In this document: positions 32,168 to 43,930 of the stretch, piece by piece
Position numbering within the stretch: position 1 is the first letter of the stretch
Layout: each line of letters begins with the position of its first letter
Source: Ctenosaura bakeri
Lineage: Eukaryota > Chordata > Lepidosauria > Squamata > Iguanidae
Assembly: GCA_948474755.1 (NCBI GenBank)
Contig: CAOLHI010001814.1
Location: 62,001 to 126,000 of the forward strand
DNA length: 64,000 nt
Direction: 5' to 3'
The notes under the pieces: generated by a model
Seen by the model: the letters and a program-made list of their open reading frames with translations, nothing else
Databases searched by the model: none
Told to the model about the DNA's origin: nothing
Translations under genes and position numbers: made by a program

Positions 32168-33025
32168 CTGCCAAGGCTGTTGATTCCAAAGGTTCTGATT
32201 TTTGCCATTCCTTATTGTTAGACCTTTGGATCTAGAGGAATACATGTCATGCAAAGCATGTGCCACAGCACTGACAGCATTGTAGATGCTATAGCTATTG
32301 GAAGTCATCCTCATTTCAAAAAGGGTCGGGGGAAGTGTCTCAAACTTCTCTTCCCCTGTGCAAGTTTCTCCATCTTCCTTTTTAACAGATCAATCAGAGA
32401 GAGAACAGAGAAACACAGTTTCCCAGAAAATCCTTAAAAATCTGTCTTCCTTTTCTAAGGTAGGGTTTCTCATCTGAAGAAATGTCTGGAACCCTAAAAG
32501 GTCCATTGAGGAAACAGGAAATGATATGGCTCCATGGAAGAAGTTTATATCCCAGTCCCTTTGCAAGGAAATTGATGCAAATTCCATCTCTGTTAGAATC
32601 CAGACTTTTGCAGTGGTTTCCAGTCTTATACCCTTCTCTGCTGCAACTAGGGGCATCATTCTCATTATCATCATCGTTTCACTTTGAGCTTGCACAACCA
32701 CAACATTAGCAGTGCTTCTCAAAACAATGCCAAATGATGCAAAACCTTCATCTACCATGGCAGCAAAGTCAGTATTGGCGGTTGTAGTAGGGAACCTTCC
32801 TATAAAAGCAAAGCAAATACCTCTCCTGGCAAACTCTTGAAGAGCATATTGTACAAATCTCTCTCCAGTATCATCATTTTGAGAAAGCGCCCCAATCCAT
32901 AGCCAGCCGAAATGCAGGAGTAACTGGAGAATCCCATCATATTGATAAGTGCTATGTGGGATCATCCAGTTAAGGAACATGGTTTGAATGTTGTTATCAG
33001 TTGTGGGAGGAGACCCATAGATTAA
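32168..33025 (-). pseudogene. V2R-B exon 3 with in-frame TGA
   Basis: 858 bp, starts LIYGSPPTTDNNIQTM and ends QPWQ before GTAATC. Motifs HFGWLWIGAL, GAISFPVSSMDLLGF and SYSIYNAVSAV. TGA at 32390-32392 is the only interruption; upstream 211 codons and downstream 74 codons are open. Confidence 0.93.
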
Positions 33026-33936
33026 CTAAAGAGAATATATATTTTTAGATTAAAAAAATGAGAAGCAAATTACTATAAAGCAGCAACCAAACTTGAATCT
33101 AGATTACACTGGGGGTGGAGTTCAATTTTTTTTTCTTTATATCCATTATTGTAATGGAATTACAAAAGTGCTGCTGTGGAAATTCTGTTGCTATCATGTC
33201 ATTGGACAAGAAATATTGGATGCAAACATGCTGTGTTTGTCACCTTGTCTGGTGGGAAGCAGCCAGGAAAGCAAGTAGTATTGGAACAAACCTTAGTGCT
33301 AAACAAAACCATGAACACCATCCATATTCCCAAGGCTGCTCTTTTTTTTAATCTCCTATTGTTCAAACCTTTGCTAACTTGTTGTGTTCTCAAGGATGGT
33401 CAAACAAAGTAGCAAAGGTGATTGATATTCATGACTGAATTTAGATGAACCATAATGCAATTCAAGTGCATTAAAATCTTCAGTTGATTGGCTAGGATCC
33501 AAACTTTAATAAGTTTCCTTTAGAATATAATTACCAGTATCTCCCAGCTAACCTGACTTGCTCTGCTATTTGGGAGATTCTGAGAACTGTAGTCCAATAA
33601 AGTACTATTTTCAAGGTCTGGATGAGCCCCATTGAATGAAACATCCTGGGAAGACTTTTTGAGATCAGTCCCTTCAAAATACATGCCCTGGATTGTATTT
33701 GGCAATACTTAACAAAGGAGTGTGAGAAATAACATTTCTTGAAAAAAGTATATCAGAGAGCAAGACAGAAACGTTGTCCCCTGACATTCTGATGCTTTCT
33801 TTTCAGGAAGGATGGTGAATAACTAACTCTTCAAATACTAGCCTGAAGTCTGAAACCCAGTGCTTATTATTCTGCCTTTCAATCTGGATAGCATGGCCTG
33901 AAAGGGTTTACAGTTTGTTCTAGGTTCATATCTCAC

Positions 33937-34228
33937 CAGTGGCATTTTGTGCATGCCCAAGACCCTTGCCATGTCCAAACACAATTCATAGTTAGATTCC
34001 CCAATGACTGCTACTGGCACATTTTCAATATCACATTTGTAGTTTGGAATGAATCTATCCCGTGTGGAGAGAATTTCCATTGAGGCAAGGTATGTCCCTC
34101 TTGAACTGAAACGGCTATTATAGATGTGGAAACCCAAAGAGATGTTAGGTAAGATTTGCTTATTTTCATTGACTTCCTTCACAGCAAATGCAAAAGCTGC
34201 AACATGCTGGTAGAGCTGTGGTATTAGT
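33937..34228 (-). CDS. V2R-B exon 2
   Basis: 292 bp, acceptor TTGCAG, donor GTGAGATA. Open: LIPQLYQHVAAFAFAVKEVN, then [18 protein letters not shown], to MHKMPL. Confidence 0.92.
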
Positions 34229-34721
34229 CTGCAATGAAATTGAGATGCTGTTGAGCAGTACATCATCTTTAGATCACAGCATTCACTTCATTTCTCTTTC
34301 ATACACATACTCACTGTTATGTCTGCATCCTGAAAAATGTGTGGAGAGCTCTGTGAAGCCAGGCAACCACACTGGGAAACCTGGCTTAACTGAAAAGAGC
34401 CAGTCTCCTAGCATAATCTTGTATGCTGCTAGAGAGAAGCTGTCTTAGCTTTGGATGCAGCTAATTAGTAAGACTTAAGTTTTAGCACCTTAGAACAATG
34501 TCACAAGCTATTCCTGGACACAATTCAAGGTGACATATGGAAGCCTGAATGGTATGAAATCATATATATGCAGTACTGCTTCCTTCTATAGGAACATGCC
34601 TGTAAACTCAAGTTGCATCATTTACAGCCAGAATATTTGCAGAGTAGGCAGACTGCTGTCTGCTGAAGCCATCAGTCTTTTTTGTCCTCTGAAAATCCAT
34701 TGAAATTGGTTTGCTTTAGAT

Positions 34722-35365
34722 CAGTGGTTCTCAACCTTCCTAATGCCGCAACCTTTTAATACAGTTCTTCATGTTGTGGTGACCCCCAACCATAAAATTA
34801 TTTATTTATTATTTACAATGCCTCCCCCCCGGCAAAGGCCGCCTTGCTGGCCAGGAACGGGGGGGGGTGGGCAGGGAGGGAAAGAGGAGCCACACGTCTC
34901 CCCCGGGAAAAAACTCCGAGAACCCCCCCCCCGAGCTCTGCTTCTGCTTCACTCTCATTTCCGCTGGGGGGGCAGTGTGGGAAAAGTTTCCAGAGTGTCG
35001 ACCCTGGTTGCGGGGGGAGGAATCCCAGTGCCTTTGTCTTTTGCACCAGGCGCAGCTTGCCCCCCAGAAAAGCGCCGCCTTGTGGCCCCCGGACCTTCCT
35101 CAGCACCCCCCTCCATGGCGAGTGGGGCAGGGGCCATGGCGAGAAGGGGCCCTGCTCATTGTGCTGCCGCCGCCCCCCAAACTGGCCCATCAGATGGGAG
35201 TTTCTCCCAGTAGTGGAGAAGGGGAACGATTTCAGCTCGCACTTGCGCACCACCACCGAGGAGGGAATGGAGCCTAAGACGTATTTTCTGATGGTCTTAG
35301 GCTACCCCTGTGAAAGGGTCATTCAACCCCCAAAGGGATGGCGACCCACAGGTTGAGAACCGCTG
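34722..35365. mobile_element. SPIN-like hAT element (644 bp, TSD CTTTAGAT)
   Basis: Terminal repeats CAGTGGTTCTCAACCT (left) and, reverse complemented, CAGCGGTTCTCAACCT (right). Flanking 8-bp duplication CTTTAGAT at 34714-34721 and 35366-35373 is perfect. The right-end text (GTGGGTCGCCATCCCTTTGG in reverse complement) matches my recollection of SPIN ends. The interior is very GC-rich with C and G runs and has no transposase. Intron 1 of V2R-B. Confidence 0.88.
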
Positions 35366-36220
35366 CTTTAGATGGTGGCAAACACCATTTTGTGCTATTG
35401 GATTTTTAAATTTTAATATTTACTATTATTAAATTTTAATATTATGCCATTTTAATGTCCTGTACGAAGATTATAGCATTTTAAGGACACACTAATATTT
35501 TATTTTTGGCAAGTAGTTTCAAATATTCCATATTTTTCTGATATTAAGTATCAGCTCTTGCAACAGACACATCATGTGCATGATATATAGAGGGTGTGAT
35601 TTATTAAATAAAAACAAATTAATTAACTCATCATTCGTTGATACTCACCCCGTTATTTTTTGTATCTAACTGGGAAAGAGAATGAGACTGAACTCATTAC
35701 AGAAAAATAGAAATTCTGTGTGGTTGTAATCTCAAAATACTTACACTGAGTGTTTAATAATCCAGTTGTACTCTAAAGTGTTTCTAAAATAGAGAAATTG
35801 AGAGGCAGTACATAACTCCCCATTAAGATAAGCTATAGGACATGTTTCAATAGCCTGTATCTAAACAGAGGTGGTTTATATCTGCTTATTCTCCTAGGAA
35901 AAAGAATGGAAACATACGTGGTTATGTTAGATTTAAATTAGGCCAGGATGTGTGTGTGTTTTTTAATGCTTTATGCACAATCATAACGCATAAAAATCTG
36001 CAAAATCTTTAAAAAAAACACAGATTTTGCAGATTTTTCTGCCTAAAGAGACATCAGATTTCCCCCCACAGTCACAAGCCAAAAGTACTGATGCTAAGAA
36101 GGGTAGTAAAAATTCGAACAAAGGTTTCAGCAATAGCCATACTGACAAACCTCATCGATCAAATGTGGAAACATCTTCATGACAAATGTTAAGATATGGA
36201 TAAAAAATAGAACCACTTAC

Positions 36221-36471
36221 ACGTAGTCATCAAGTTCCTGAGATGGGTGCTTTTCAAAGTTTACTGTCCTTGATAACACGAAGACCTGAGACATAATGGC
36301 AGCGACAACGACGTGTCCAGAGTGGTGATATTGGTGAAGAATAGGGGGAGGGTCCTGGATGAAACATTGAGCATAAGATCTCTTGCCTGATACCTCGGGA
36401 AGCAGCAGCTCCAACAAGAACACCAGGGATGTCACAGATATGCACATACTGGAAGGACTTGTCTTGGGCAC
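36221..36471 (-). CDS. V2R-B exon 1
   Basis: 251 bp from the ATG at 36471. Contains a hydrophobic stretch SVTSLVFLLELLLPEVSG, CFIQDPPPILHQYHHSGHVV and HPSQELDDY. Donor GT|GTAAGT keeps phase 2. An internal ATG eight codons downstream (SSM|CISV) is an alternative start nearer the leader. Confidence 0.88.
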
Positions 36472-36639
36472 CAGTTCATCTCTTCCCCAGTGTCATCTGA
36501 GAGCTCCTGATGAGCAGACCTTGATATCAGCAGAGAACCTCTTTATTGAACCAAAGCCAGCAATTTGGAGTATAAAGACACAGTGGTCAGAGAATCAGTC
36601 CAGACGTATCTCGATTCTCAGAACTGATTGATGGGAATC

Positions 36640-36770
36640 TGTAGGCTGAGCCCTGAATGTCACAGGCTATATTTCTGACTCGCATTTTTTCACTGGAACT
36701 CTTTAGAGGAAAGAGAATTGTTCAAAGTAATTGTGACTGATTTGATAATAACAGGTTAGTTAATAACTTA
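36640..36770 (-). promoter_or_regulatory. Weak V2R 5' flanking block (B)
   Basis: TTTTTTCACTGGAACTCTTT and the following TTTGATAATAACAG resemble the block upstream of A and the orphan copies, about 170-300 bp from the ATG. Similarity is weaker than among A, D and X. Confidence 0.35.
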
Positions 36771-37115
36771 GCCAGTTTTGTAGGCTCAGTGTAGAATTGC
36801 AAAGAAAAACATGTTTATCACATTTTGACTTTATCAGCAGGAGAGCAAAAAGTTGTGAGGGGAGGAGAGGAAACTTTCCGACCAAAGAGAAGCTTTTAAA
36901 ATTCTCTCCCTCTCTCTGTAAGAACCAAATCTGAATTAAAATTTGGGGGAAAAAGTTCCTTTTTGCACTAGAACTCCCAGAATTTCCACTCAACGTACCC
37001 ATTGGGCATGCTGCCTGGGGTACTTTGAAAAGAACCCTGAAGTATTCCAGTTGGGACCTCTTTTCAGTTTGAAGTACAGTCACTGATGATGACTCTTTGA
37101 GCACAGTTTTCCAAG

Positions 37116-37910
37116 AAATTTCCTCATGTGTTTTGTTTCCATATCTCCTATCATCCTTGCTGCCCTTCTCTTAATCTGCTCTAATTTTTTATATCTTTCT
37201 TAAAATGAGGCAGCCAGAACTGGGATGCAGTACTCCACTTGAGGCCAGACTAGAGCAAAATATAGTGGGACTATTGCTTCCATTGAGTTGAAAACAATGC
37301 TTGCATTAATGCATGCAAAGATAGCATCTGGCTTCTTTGCTGCAGCATTTCTTCGATGGCTCATGTTCAACTCTTGATTGATATAATCCCAAGATCGTTT
37401 GCACTGGACCACATATCCCTCATCCTTTACCTGTTGGATTTCAATTCAATTCAATTTCTATTCAATTTCTATCAAACTTTTGCATTAATTTCTGCCCTAT
37501 TTTCTAGTTCCTCTAGAATCATAGAATCATAGACTCTAGGACCCTTTGAAATCTGCTCATATCTTAAAATGTCTTATCCACTCTTCTAAGCTTTCTTGTC
37601 ATCTACAAATGTGATAGGAATTCCTATCACCCAGTCATCTAAGTTATTGATTTTAAAAAAATGAAGATTAATGACCTTTGGATAGAATCCTCAGGCACTT
37701 CATTCAAGACCTCCTTCCAGTTTGTACCATAGCTATTGGTGACAACGCTTTGAGCATGGTTTTTCAAGATATTATGGATCCATCCAACAGTGTTCCCATC
37801 TATTCCACATTTAATCAGTTTGCTAATCAGAATATTATGGGGGATCTTATCAAATGCTTTGCTGAAATCCAGATAAATGACATCCACAGCATGCCTACCA
37901 TCTACTGAAG
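37116..37910 (-). mobile_element. CR1 LINE fragment with RT
   Basis: 37639-37887 reads MDVIYLDFSKAFDKIPHNIL on the minus strand (RT palm motif). 37200-37412 holds the C-terminal part. A duplicated AATCATAGAATCATAGA stands at about 37516. Internally deleted and inactive. Lies in the B-D spacer. Confidence 0.85.
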
Positions 37911-37974
37911 TAGTGCTCTGATTGAAAAAAAGATTTTAAAAAAGGCTATTTATATTTTAAAAAAGAGCTATTTA

Positions 37975-38400
37975 AAGCCTAATCATCCTCTCATGTACCT
38001 CTATGTATCTTCACAGTGCAAGAGTCCGGCATGCTATGCTATCAGCAGTTTGGAGTTGACTTGACAATAGCTGGCATTTCTGTAGTCTACCAAGGCTGAA
38101 AGCTATAACAGTAGGTATCCTGATAGATTTAACAAGGAATCAAGAATTGATTGCCCATGGATAGCTGGTTAGGAGCTACTGGATGGAAATATCTACCTGA
38201 ACTCACATGGCAAATGAAGTTGTGGGGCATCGTGAGAGTTTGATATCCTCCATCAGAGATACCCAGGTGCATCTCATTTGGCACAAGATGCCAGCATGCT
38301 ATACGTAATGAGCATGGAGTCAGAGGCTATTTAAGGCCTGATTGTCCCCTCATATACCTCTTTGTATCTTCACAGTGCAAGAGTCAGCGCATTGTGCTGT
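37975..38400. repeat. Diverged direct repeat in the B-D spacer
   Basis: TGTATCTTCACAGTGCAAGAG at about 38007 recurs at about 38366, each preceded by CCTC.T.TACCTCT and followed by a GCAGTTTG.AGTTGACTTG segment. The offset is about 360 bp. Element family not recognised. Confidence 0.6.
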
Positions 38401-38449
38401 TAGCAGTTTGTAGTTGACTTGGTTGTCAGAGGTGGTGCGGGAGGATTGC

Positions 38450-39250
38450 CTTCTGCTCCGTTCCTGGCAATCAGGAGTTGTGTGGTCATTGTCTACTACT
38501 GCTGCCTCTGATCAGGGTATTTTGAGAAGCAATTGGGTGGTCTTAGTTGTTGACTTTCTGCTTGTTTACCTGCTTGGGTGATGGAAGAGAGTGCATTGGG
38601 GAGGAGGGAGATCACACTGTGTGGTTCCATTAGATTGGGGGTTGGTGATGGTTTAATTGGTTCTTGTCCCTACAGGTGTCCCAGGTATTTTGGTAGTTAG
38701 TCTTTTCCCTCCCTCTTTCCTCCCTTAGTTGTTAATTGACTATTAGTCCTGATTGTTCAGTGCAAATGGAACTAGAGGGCTCTTATTGATGGAATGGGCC
38801 CTTTATTGAGACTTAGATTTATATGAGACTTGGTGGTCTGGGCCTTTCAGGCTGGCTTTGTGCATGTATGTGCTTTTTCTTCTTGCTTTTTGGCAATTTT
38901 AGTTCATTCTTGCTTGGAGCCATTAGTATAGTTGGCTGCATCTGTTTTGGTTTTGGGCAGTCATATCCATTATTTAGTGGAGCATTATTTAGTGGAGCCA
39001 TTTTTGTTTTCAGCATCTGATGCCTGTTGGCCATTTTTATTTATTTGGTCTGCCATTTTGGTTTGAGGTGACTGCACCCATGCTGTAGTGTGACATGGCC
39101 ATTTTTATTGTAGGCATTTACTCTGACTAGCCTTTTTTGCTTCTACTTGTGGGGTGGCCATTTTTTGGAGGATCAGATGATTTGCAGGGGCAATTTTCAA
39201 CATCATCAACAAGAACAAGAAGAATAATGCAGTGGTAGCCTTACTGGCAA
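38450..39250. other. B-D spacer, no gene recognised
   Basis: T- and G-rich sequence with repeated GGAGCATT/GCCATTTTTATT phrases; no exon or element identified. Confidence 0.4.
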
Positions 39251-39254
39251 TATA

Positions 39255-39902
39255 GGCCCTTTCCACATGAGGCGGGGGAATCGCTCGGTGCCGTTACCTA
39301 TCGCTTCTTGTGGTGTTTGAAGCAATGTGGACTGTCCCTGAAGCCCTTCTGCAGGCTCCTCCTTGGTTCAGGGAGAATCGGAGCAGTGCGAGCTCTGTAG
39401 ATCTGCACTGTTCTGGCTTCCAAAATGGTGGCTCTGGCTTCCAAAATGGCTGCTTCTGGCTTCCAAAATGGCTGCTTTCAGCTTCCAAAATGGTGGCTGT
39501 GGCTTCCAAAATGGCCGCTTCTCGCTTCCTAAATGGCAGCTTCCAGCTTCCAAAATGGCTGCATTCAGCTTCCAAAATGGCGGCTTTCAGTTGGTCGTGG
39601 GTCCCGACCAATCGCTGAAGCTTGCCACACCTAAAGCCCACCCTTTGCAGATTGCAGACTTGCATTGGTGCGAGCCTGCGAATCTGCACAAGGGAGCAGG
39701 AACGCAATGGCGCATTCCAGGAAAATAAAGACCTGTTTTTTGCGGTCTTTAGAAAACATGCTGGAGGACCACTTGGGGTCGTTTTGGAGCGGACTGAGGT
39801 GCGGATCTCCGGTAAGTAGTCCTCTCCTAGTCCGCTCCAAGGTGCAGACGACCTCCATGAGGACACACTGCTCCGTTCTAATTGCCTGGTGCGGAAAGGG
39901 CC
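39255..39902. mobile_element. TIR element related to family 2, with minisatellite core
   Basis: 648 bp, starts GGCCCTTTCCACATGAGGCG and ends GGTGCGGAAAGGGCC. Longer than other copies and carries a 21-22 bp tandem repeat. Reading frames across it on both strands are products of the repeat. Confidence 0.7.
39411..39590. repeat. 21-22 bp minisatellite, about 8 units
   Basis: Unit CTGGCTTCCAAAATGGCTGC with variants at its last bases; seven units keep TTCCAAAATGG and one has TTCCTAAATGG. Confidence 0.92.
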
Positions 39903-39909
39903 TTAGTGT

Positions 39910-42900
39910 GATTTGTTCAAGTATGTCCATGTTTGCCCATACACACACTCATGTACACCTTGTTTTACTTCATTATTTATTCCTTAAAGGTTTGAGTGGT
40001 GGCAGTTTAATGGGGATAGAAATAAACCTAGTAGCAACAACGTAGCAGCATTGTCAGTAGCAGTTTAGTGGGATTTCTGTAAGCATGTTCATACCTGCTT
40101 GTAGACATAGAGGTATTGGCCCTGTAGAGTAGACTGAGGAAAGCTGGGGATACACTGTCCATTTCTCTTAAACTCTTTTACTGCTTACAATCGCAGAACT
40201 CTAGTTAAATTACAATGGTGTCCAAAAGAAGAGTGAGAGATGATAGGAGAAAAACTTCTTTTAAACATGTTCCAACCAAGTGTCTTCCCCCAGCTATTTC
40301 TCTTTCATCCACAAAGGAAGGGGGATGTAACATTACCAGCAGTCTTAGATCGAGTGGAAGGTTTAGAAAGGGGCCTATCTGTGCTGATGAGAACCTCCCA
40401 GAGCTCCCCACCATCTGGGAAACACACAAGCACACAGTGTATGGGTTACTAATGAAATTCTTGACTGTTGGCAGCTCTTGAAGAATGATTGCCATGGGAC
40501 CAAAGGCTGATGCTTCTATGAGCAATGTTTTGGAGGAGGCAGGGGCCTAGTCAGCCCAGCGAAGCTGACCTCTTGCAGAATACCTCTCTATCAGATAGTT
40601 CCGTGTTCATCGTAGCATTGCCATTTCTGGGTTGGACTCAGTATTAAACACCTGTTCTCTGCAGGCCTCCAGTGTCAGCAGATGAGCACCGGCATTGACA
40701 CCGGTGTGTCTTCCATAGCACAGCATCCCTGGCCACTCCTCATCCCTGCCTCTCCCTGTCCGGTGTCCTTCCCACAGCTTTTTTTATTTTATTTTTCTCA
40801 GAAGCCGTGCTAATGGTAGCACAGTGGATTGGGCTAACTGGGTCGTGTTAGCCAGCTAGACCATGTGATTGTACTAACAGTAATAAAGGGATTTTTTTAA
40901 AAAATTAAAATTTGAAAGGGATATGCAAAGTAATCACACAGCTGTGGTGGGTATCGAAATTACCACACTACATACTTCTTTGTTCCTTTCTCTTTCTCTA
41001 TTCAGCACTGACATAAACAGAAGTGGCCAGATGGTTGATGGGCAGAGATTGCCCTGGGAGTTGCTGAGGGAGGGACAGGCTAGGAATGCCCACAGCCTGC
41101 CCACTGCCAGCTTGGTAATGGGAGGAAGCCACATGGAGGAACTGCACTTGCTCAGCTATTGCAATTGATGTGCAAAACAATGGTTAATGACGGGTTTTCC
41201 CTGTCAATGAAAAAGACCAGATTTTCCCTGCTTGGAGATGGTATAGCACCTGTCTAGTAATGATGTTATGCAGTAAGATGGCTCCCAGACCAGGAGCAAA
41301 GTGTGGCTGGGGCGGGTTGGCGATGTCCTGTAGAAAGGGCCTCTGTCTCAGGGTTCCCATGCAGGACAGCATGGACTGTGTGAGTCTGGCAATGCAGCTT
41401 ACAATCAACAGGGCTGAGAAACATGGTCTTGGGTAGATCTTTTGGTGAACTGAGGACTTCCCTGAACAGAGAAGGGAGGGAGGACAATTGTCTATTGAAT
41501 TATGTCCTCAAGAACAGAAGGCCTGCAAAGAACTATGGCTAGGTCAGTAAATGTCTTTTAACTGCCCTATAGGGAATAAGAGAAAAATACAGGGGAGGAT
41601 CTCCTTGATTAGAAAAGGAGAAACCTAGGAAAGAGTGAGTAGATCAGATGTGGGCCAAAACCTGGCTCTCAGGTTTTCTTAGAGTGCAAAATTAGCATGC
41701 CTTATCTCAGAGTTAGTACATTGATTTTATTTACCATCCTTTTAAGATGAATCATTTAGTATAAGGCTGTAATCAGCCCCTCTCTTTGCTAGGATCTGCT
41801 GCAAACCCACTTATGTGTACAGACTATTACCCAGCAAGACATGCTAGATAATGCATCTTGCATAGCTAATAGCACCAGGACGGGAGGACGCTGGGTTGGG
41901 AAGCCTGAACAGATTTCATAACTGTGTCTTTGATATCGGCAATTTGATTTGCAGGGTCCTCCATTCACATCACCCATACAAATTACAGCATGAGTGCTCC
42001 AGTTGTAGTGGCCCTCATTCTGCATTGCAAGCATCTTCTTAGAAATTTGGGCAATTATAGCTCAAAGGAGGCCTGCGAGAGGAGGACAATGGCAGGATCT
42101 TTTCAGCTATGTAAACCAGTACTAACTGTAGAGGGGACTCCAGTTAAAAGTATTTTATTTAGATTTAACAAACACATAGGAAATTAGACATGCTAAGAAC
42201 CATATAAGGCTATTGGAAAGTGAAGCAAGAAAGACTGGAAAGAGAGATTAGGGTGTACAGGGTGATAATTACCAGTCTTGAAGAAGAAGGTCAAAGCAGA
42301 GTGGCTCAAAGAGTGTCTGAAGGTTACAGAGAGGAATGAAGGTGTGAGGTACTGTGTGCATCATTACATGCCCAATGCACTATGCCCAATGTACTACAAT
42401 TTGCTGGGGCCAAAGCTAGGGTTTATATATCCTATTTCCTAGTCTGAAGGAGATGCTTAGACAAAGCGGTAATGGGGTTTCCCATAGAGCTGACAAAGGA
42501 GTCCAGAATGATGTGATTGCCTTAACATTGATGGGGGCCATGACAATCTCTTAATGTCTTGTACAGGCAAGGCTACAGGGAAGATTTTCATAGGGTGAGA
42601 TTAAACAATGGGCCTTGATTGCTTCACCTAGGCAGTTTTGTCTTCCATCATTTTTGGGTGTGCATGGAATCTGAGGTGTTAAAAGGATTAGCATAAACCC
42701 ATTAGCATTTGGGTTTCCTGCCAAACCCTCTGTGAACTTATGAGCTGACCATGTCCAAGGTCAGACTGACCTGGCAACATGATTACTGGTCAGCACACTT
42801 TCAGACATGTTTTCCAGCCAGAAATATGTCCAATTATGAAAAAGCATATCCCACAGAATGGTGGTGTTCTTCCTGGAGTATCCAGCAACTGAATGCTCTT

Positions 42901-43680
42901 TTATGAAATTGGAAAATGTGTGGCCAATGCCATGTTCCAAAGCAGGGTATTTGATGCCAAGAAAATAGTGTGAGGAACAGTCACCTCAGCATGAGTTTCC
43001 TCACCATCCCCATCATCCTAGGTGGCTTAGAGGTGAGGGAAAACATGGCAGAGAGTGAGGCCATGCTGAATAGCATGCATGAATACTATTAAATTATGGT
43101 TCATTATATTCAGGTACTTTGAAAAGGGTGGTACATGACTGAAATTGAACAATGGTATGTTTGTAGTAAGACCAACTTTGACAACTGGTATGCTACTTCA
43201 CTTTTTATCAATAAGCAAACCACGGGGGTTTATGGAATGAATTTGGCCACAGAAGGGTTAATTATGGTGCAGATGTGCCAGGCAAACTGCTAATAATTTT
43301 CTATTTAGTTGCACAGACTATCTGAAATATTTTTCCTCTTGATTCCTGGATTTAGATAGTAATCGATCTGAAAGGTTATGAACTGATTATTAAATTTGAT
43401 GTAGCTAAAGAAAAGGAATCTGCCTTTGAGAGGTTACAGGAGAAAGGGGTGGAGAAAAACCTAATTTTCCTGCCTCCATCTCGGGTGAAAATTTCATTTG
43501 GATCTTTAAACTTCCTTATTCTAAAAAGCTGGCCCAGTTTGCAACCTGATTCAAGCTTCTTGTCTCAGTAGTTACAGATGCAGAAAACTTTCCCCCTTCT
43601 CAACTGACTGTTTTTTCTGCTTGATCTTATCTGGCTTCTCATTAAAAGCCCATACATTCTTCTTGCTGTCCCTCAGGTGA
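39910..43680. other. B-D spacer, right part, nothing identified
   Basis: About 3.8 kb between the TIR element and the V2R-D 5' block. Open frames are short and lack recognisable domains. 40205-40525 could be an old LINE or processed sequence, but I cannot assign it. Confidence 0.4.
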
Positions 43681-43689
43681 CCTCAGGCG

Positions 43690-43830
43690 ATATCTGCTGA
43701 GGTGGAATCAACATGACTTCTTACTCACTGTTCAAAGTAAAGCAGAACATATGGTTATCAACCCTATAATTATGAAAATAACTACTTTGAAACTACTTCT
43801 TAGGTTTCCAAGCAGTGTTAAAGAAGCATG
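43690..43830 (+). promoter_or_regulatory. Conserved V2R 5' flanking block (D)
   Basis: GATATCTGCTGAGG, ACATATGGTTATCAACCCTA and AAAATAACTACTTTGAAAC match the reverse complement of the A block. It ends only about 100 bp before the D start codon, nearer than in A, because about 120 bp of leader present in A is absent here. Confidence 0.55.
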
Positions 43831-43930
43831 AAAGACAAGGAGCACAGATTGGATGTTTCTATTAATACTCTTGGTGTAATTCAAATCAGAGACAGGCACA
43901 ATTCCACCTGCCCGATTCCTTACAGTTCTG

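Larger units (their letters stand above)
27583..36471 (-). pseudogene. V2R-B: six-exon vomeronasal type-2 receptor with one in-frame TGA
   Basis: Minus strand, exons 36221-36471, 33937-34228, 32168-33025, 29768-29995, 28950-29076 and 27583-28481. The sum is 2655 nt (885 codons including stop) and all phases fit. The protein is a complete V2R: leader, ligand-binding domain, nine-cysteine linker and 7TM. The only defect is TGA at 32390-32392 (codon 393, exon 3), after which the frame continues with CTGEEKFETLP and SYSIYNAVSAVAHAL to the exon end. Exon 1 is longer (251 bp) and uses a strong GTAAGT donor, and the sequence is clearly more distant from A, D and X, so B belongs to another V2R subfamily. 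One nonsense change in an otherwise intact gene suggests a young pseudogene, a segregating null allele or a base-call error. Confidence 0.86.

Noticed and set aside
32390..32392. TGA in V2R-B read as selenocysteine or as the true gene end
   Set aside because: V2Rs are not selenoproteins. The frame continues with conserved V2R motifs for the rest of exon 3 and through exons 4-6, so it is a nonsense change.
34743..35356. Several overlapping frames of 136-170 codons on both strands
   Set aside because: They arise from the GC-rich interior of the SPIN-like element, where stops are rare.
39294..39866. 190-codon minus-strand frame with repeated FWKP/GSQ motifs
   Set aside because: The frame is produced by the 21-22 bp minisatellite inside a TIR element.
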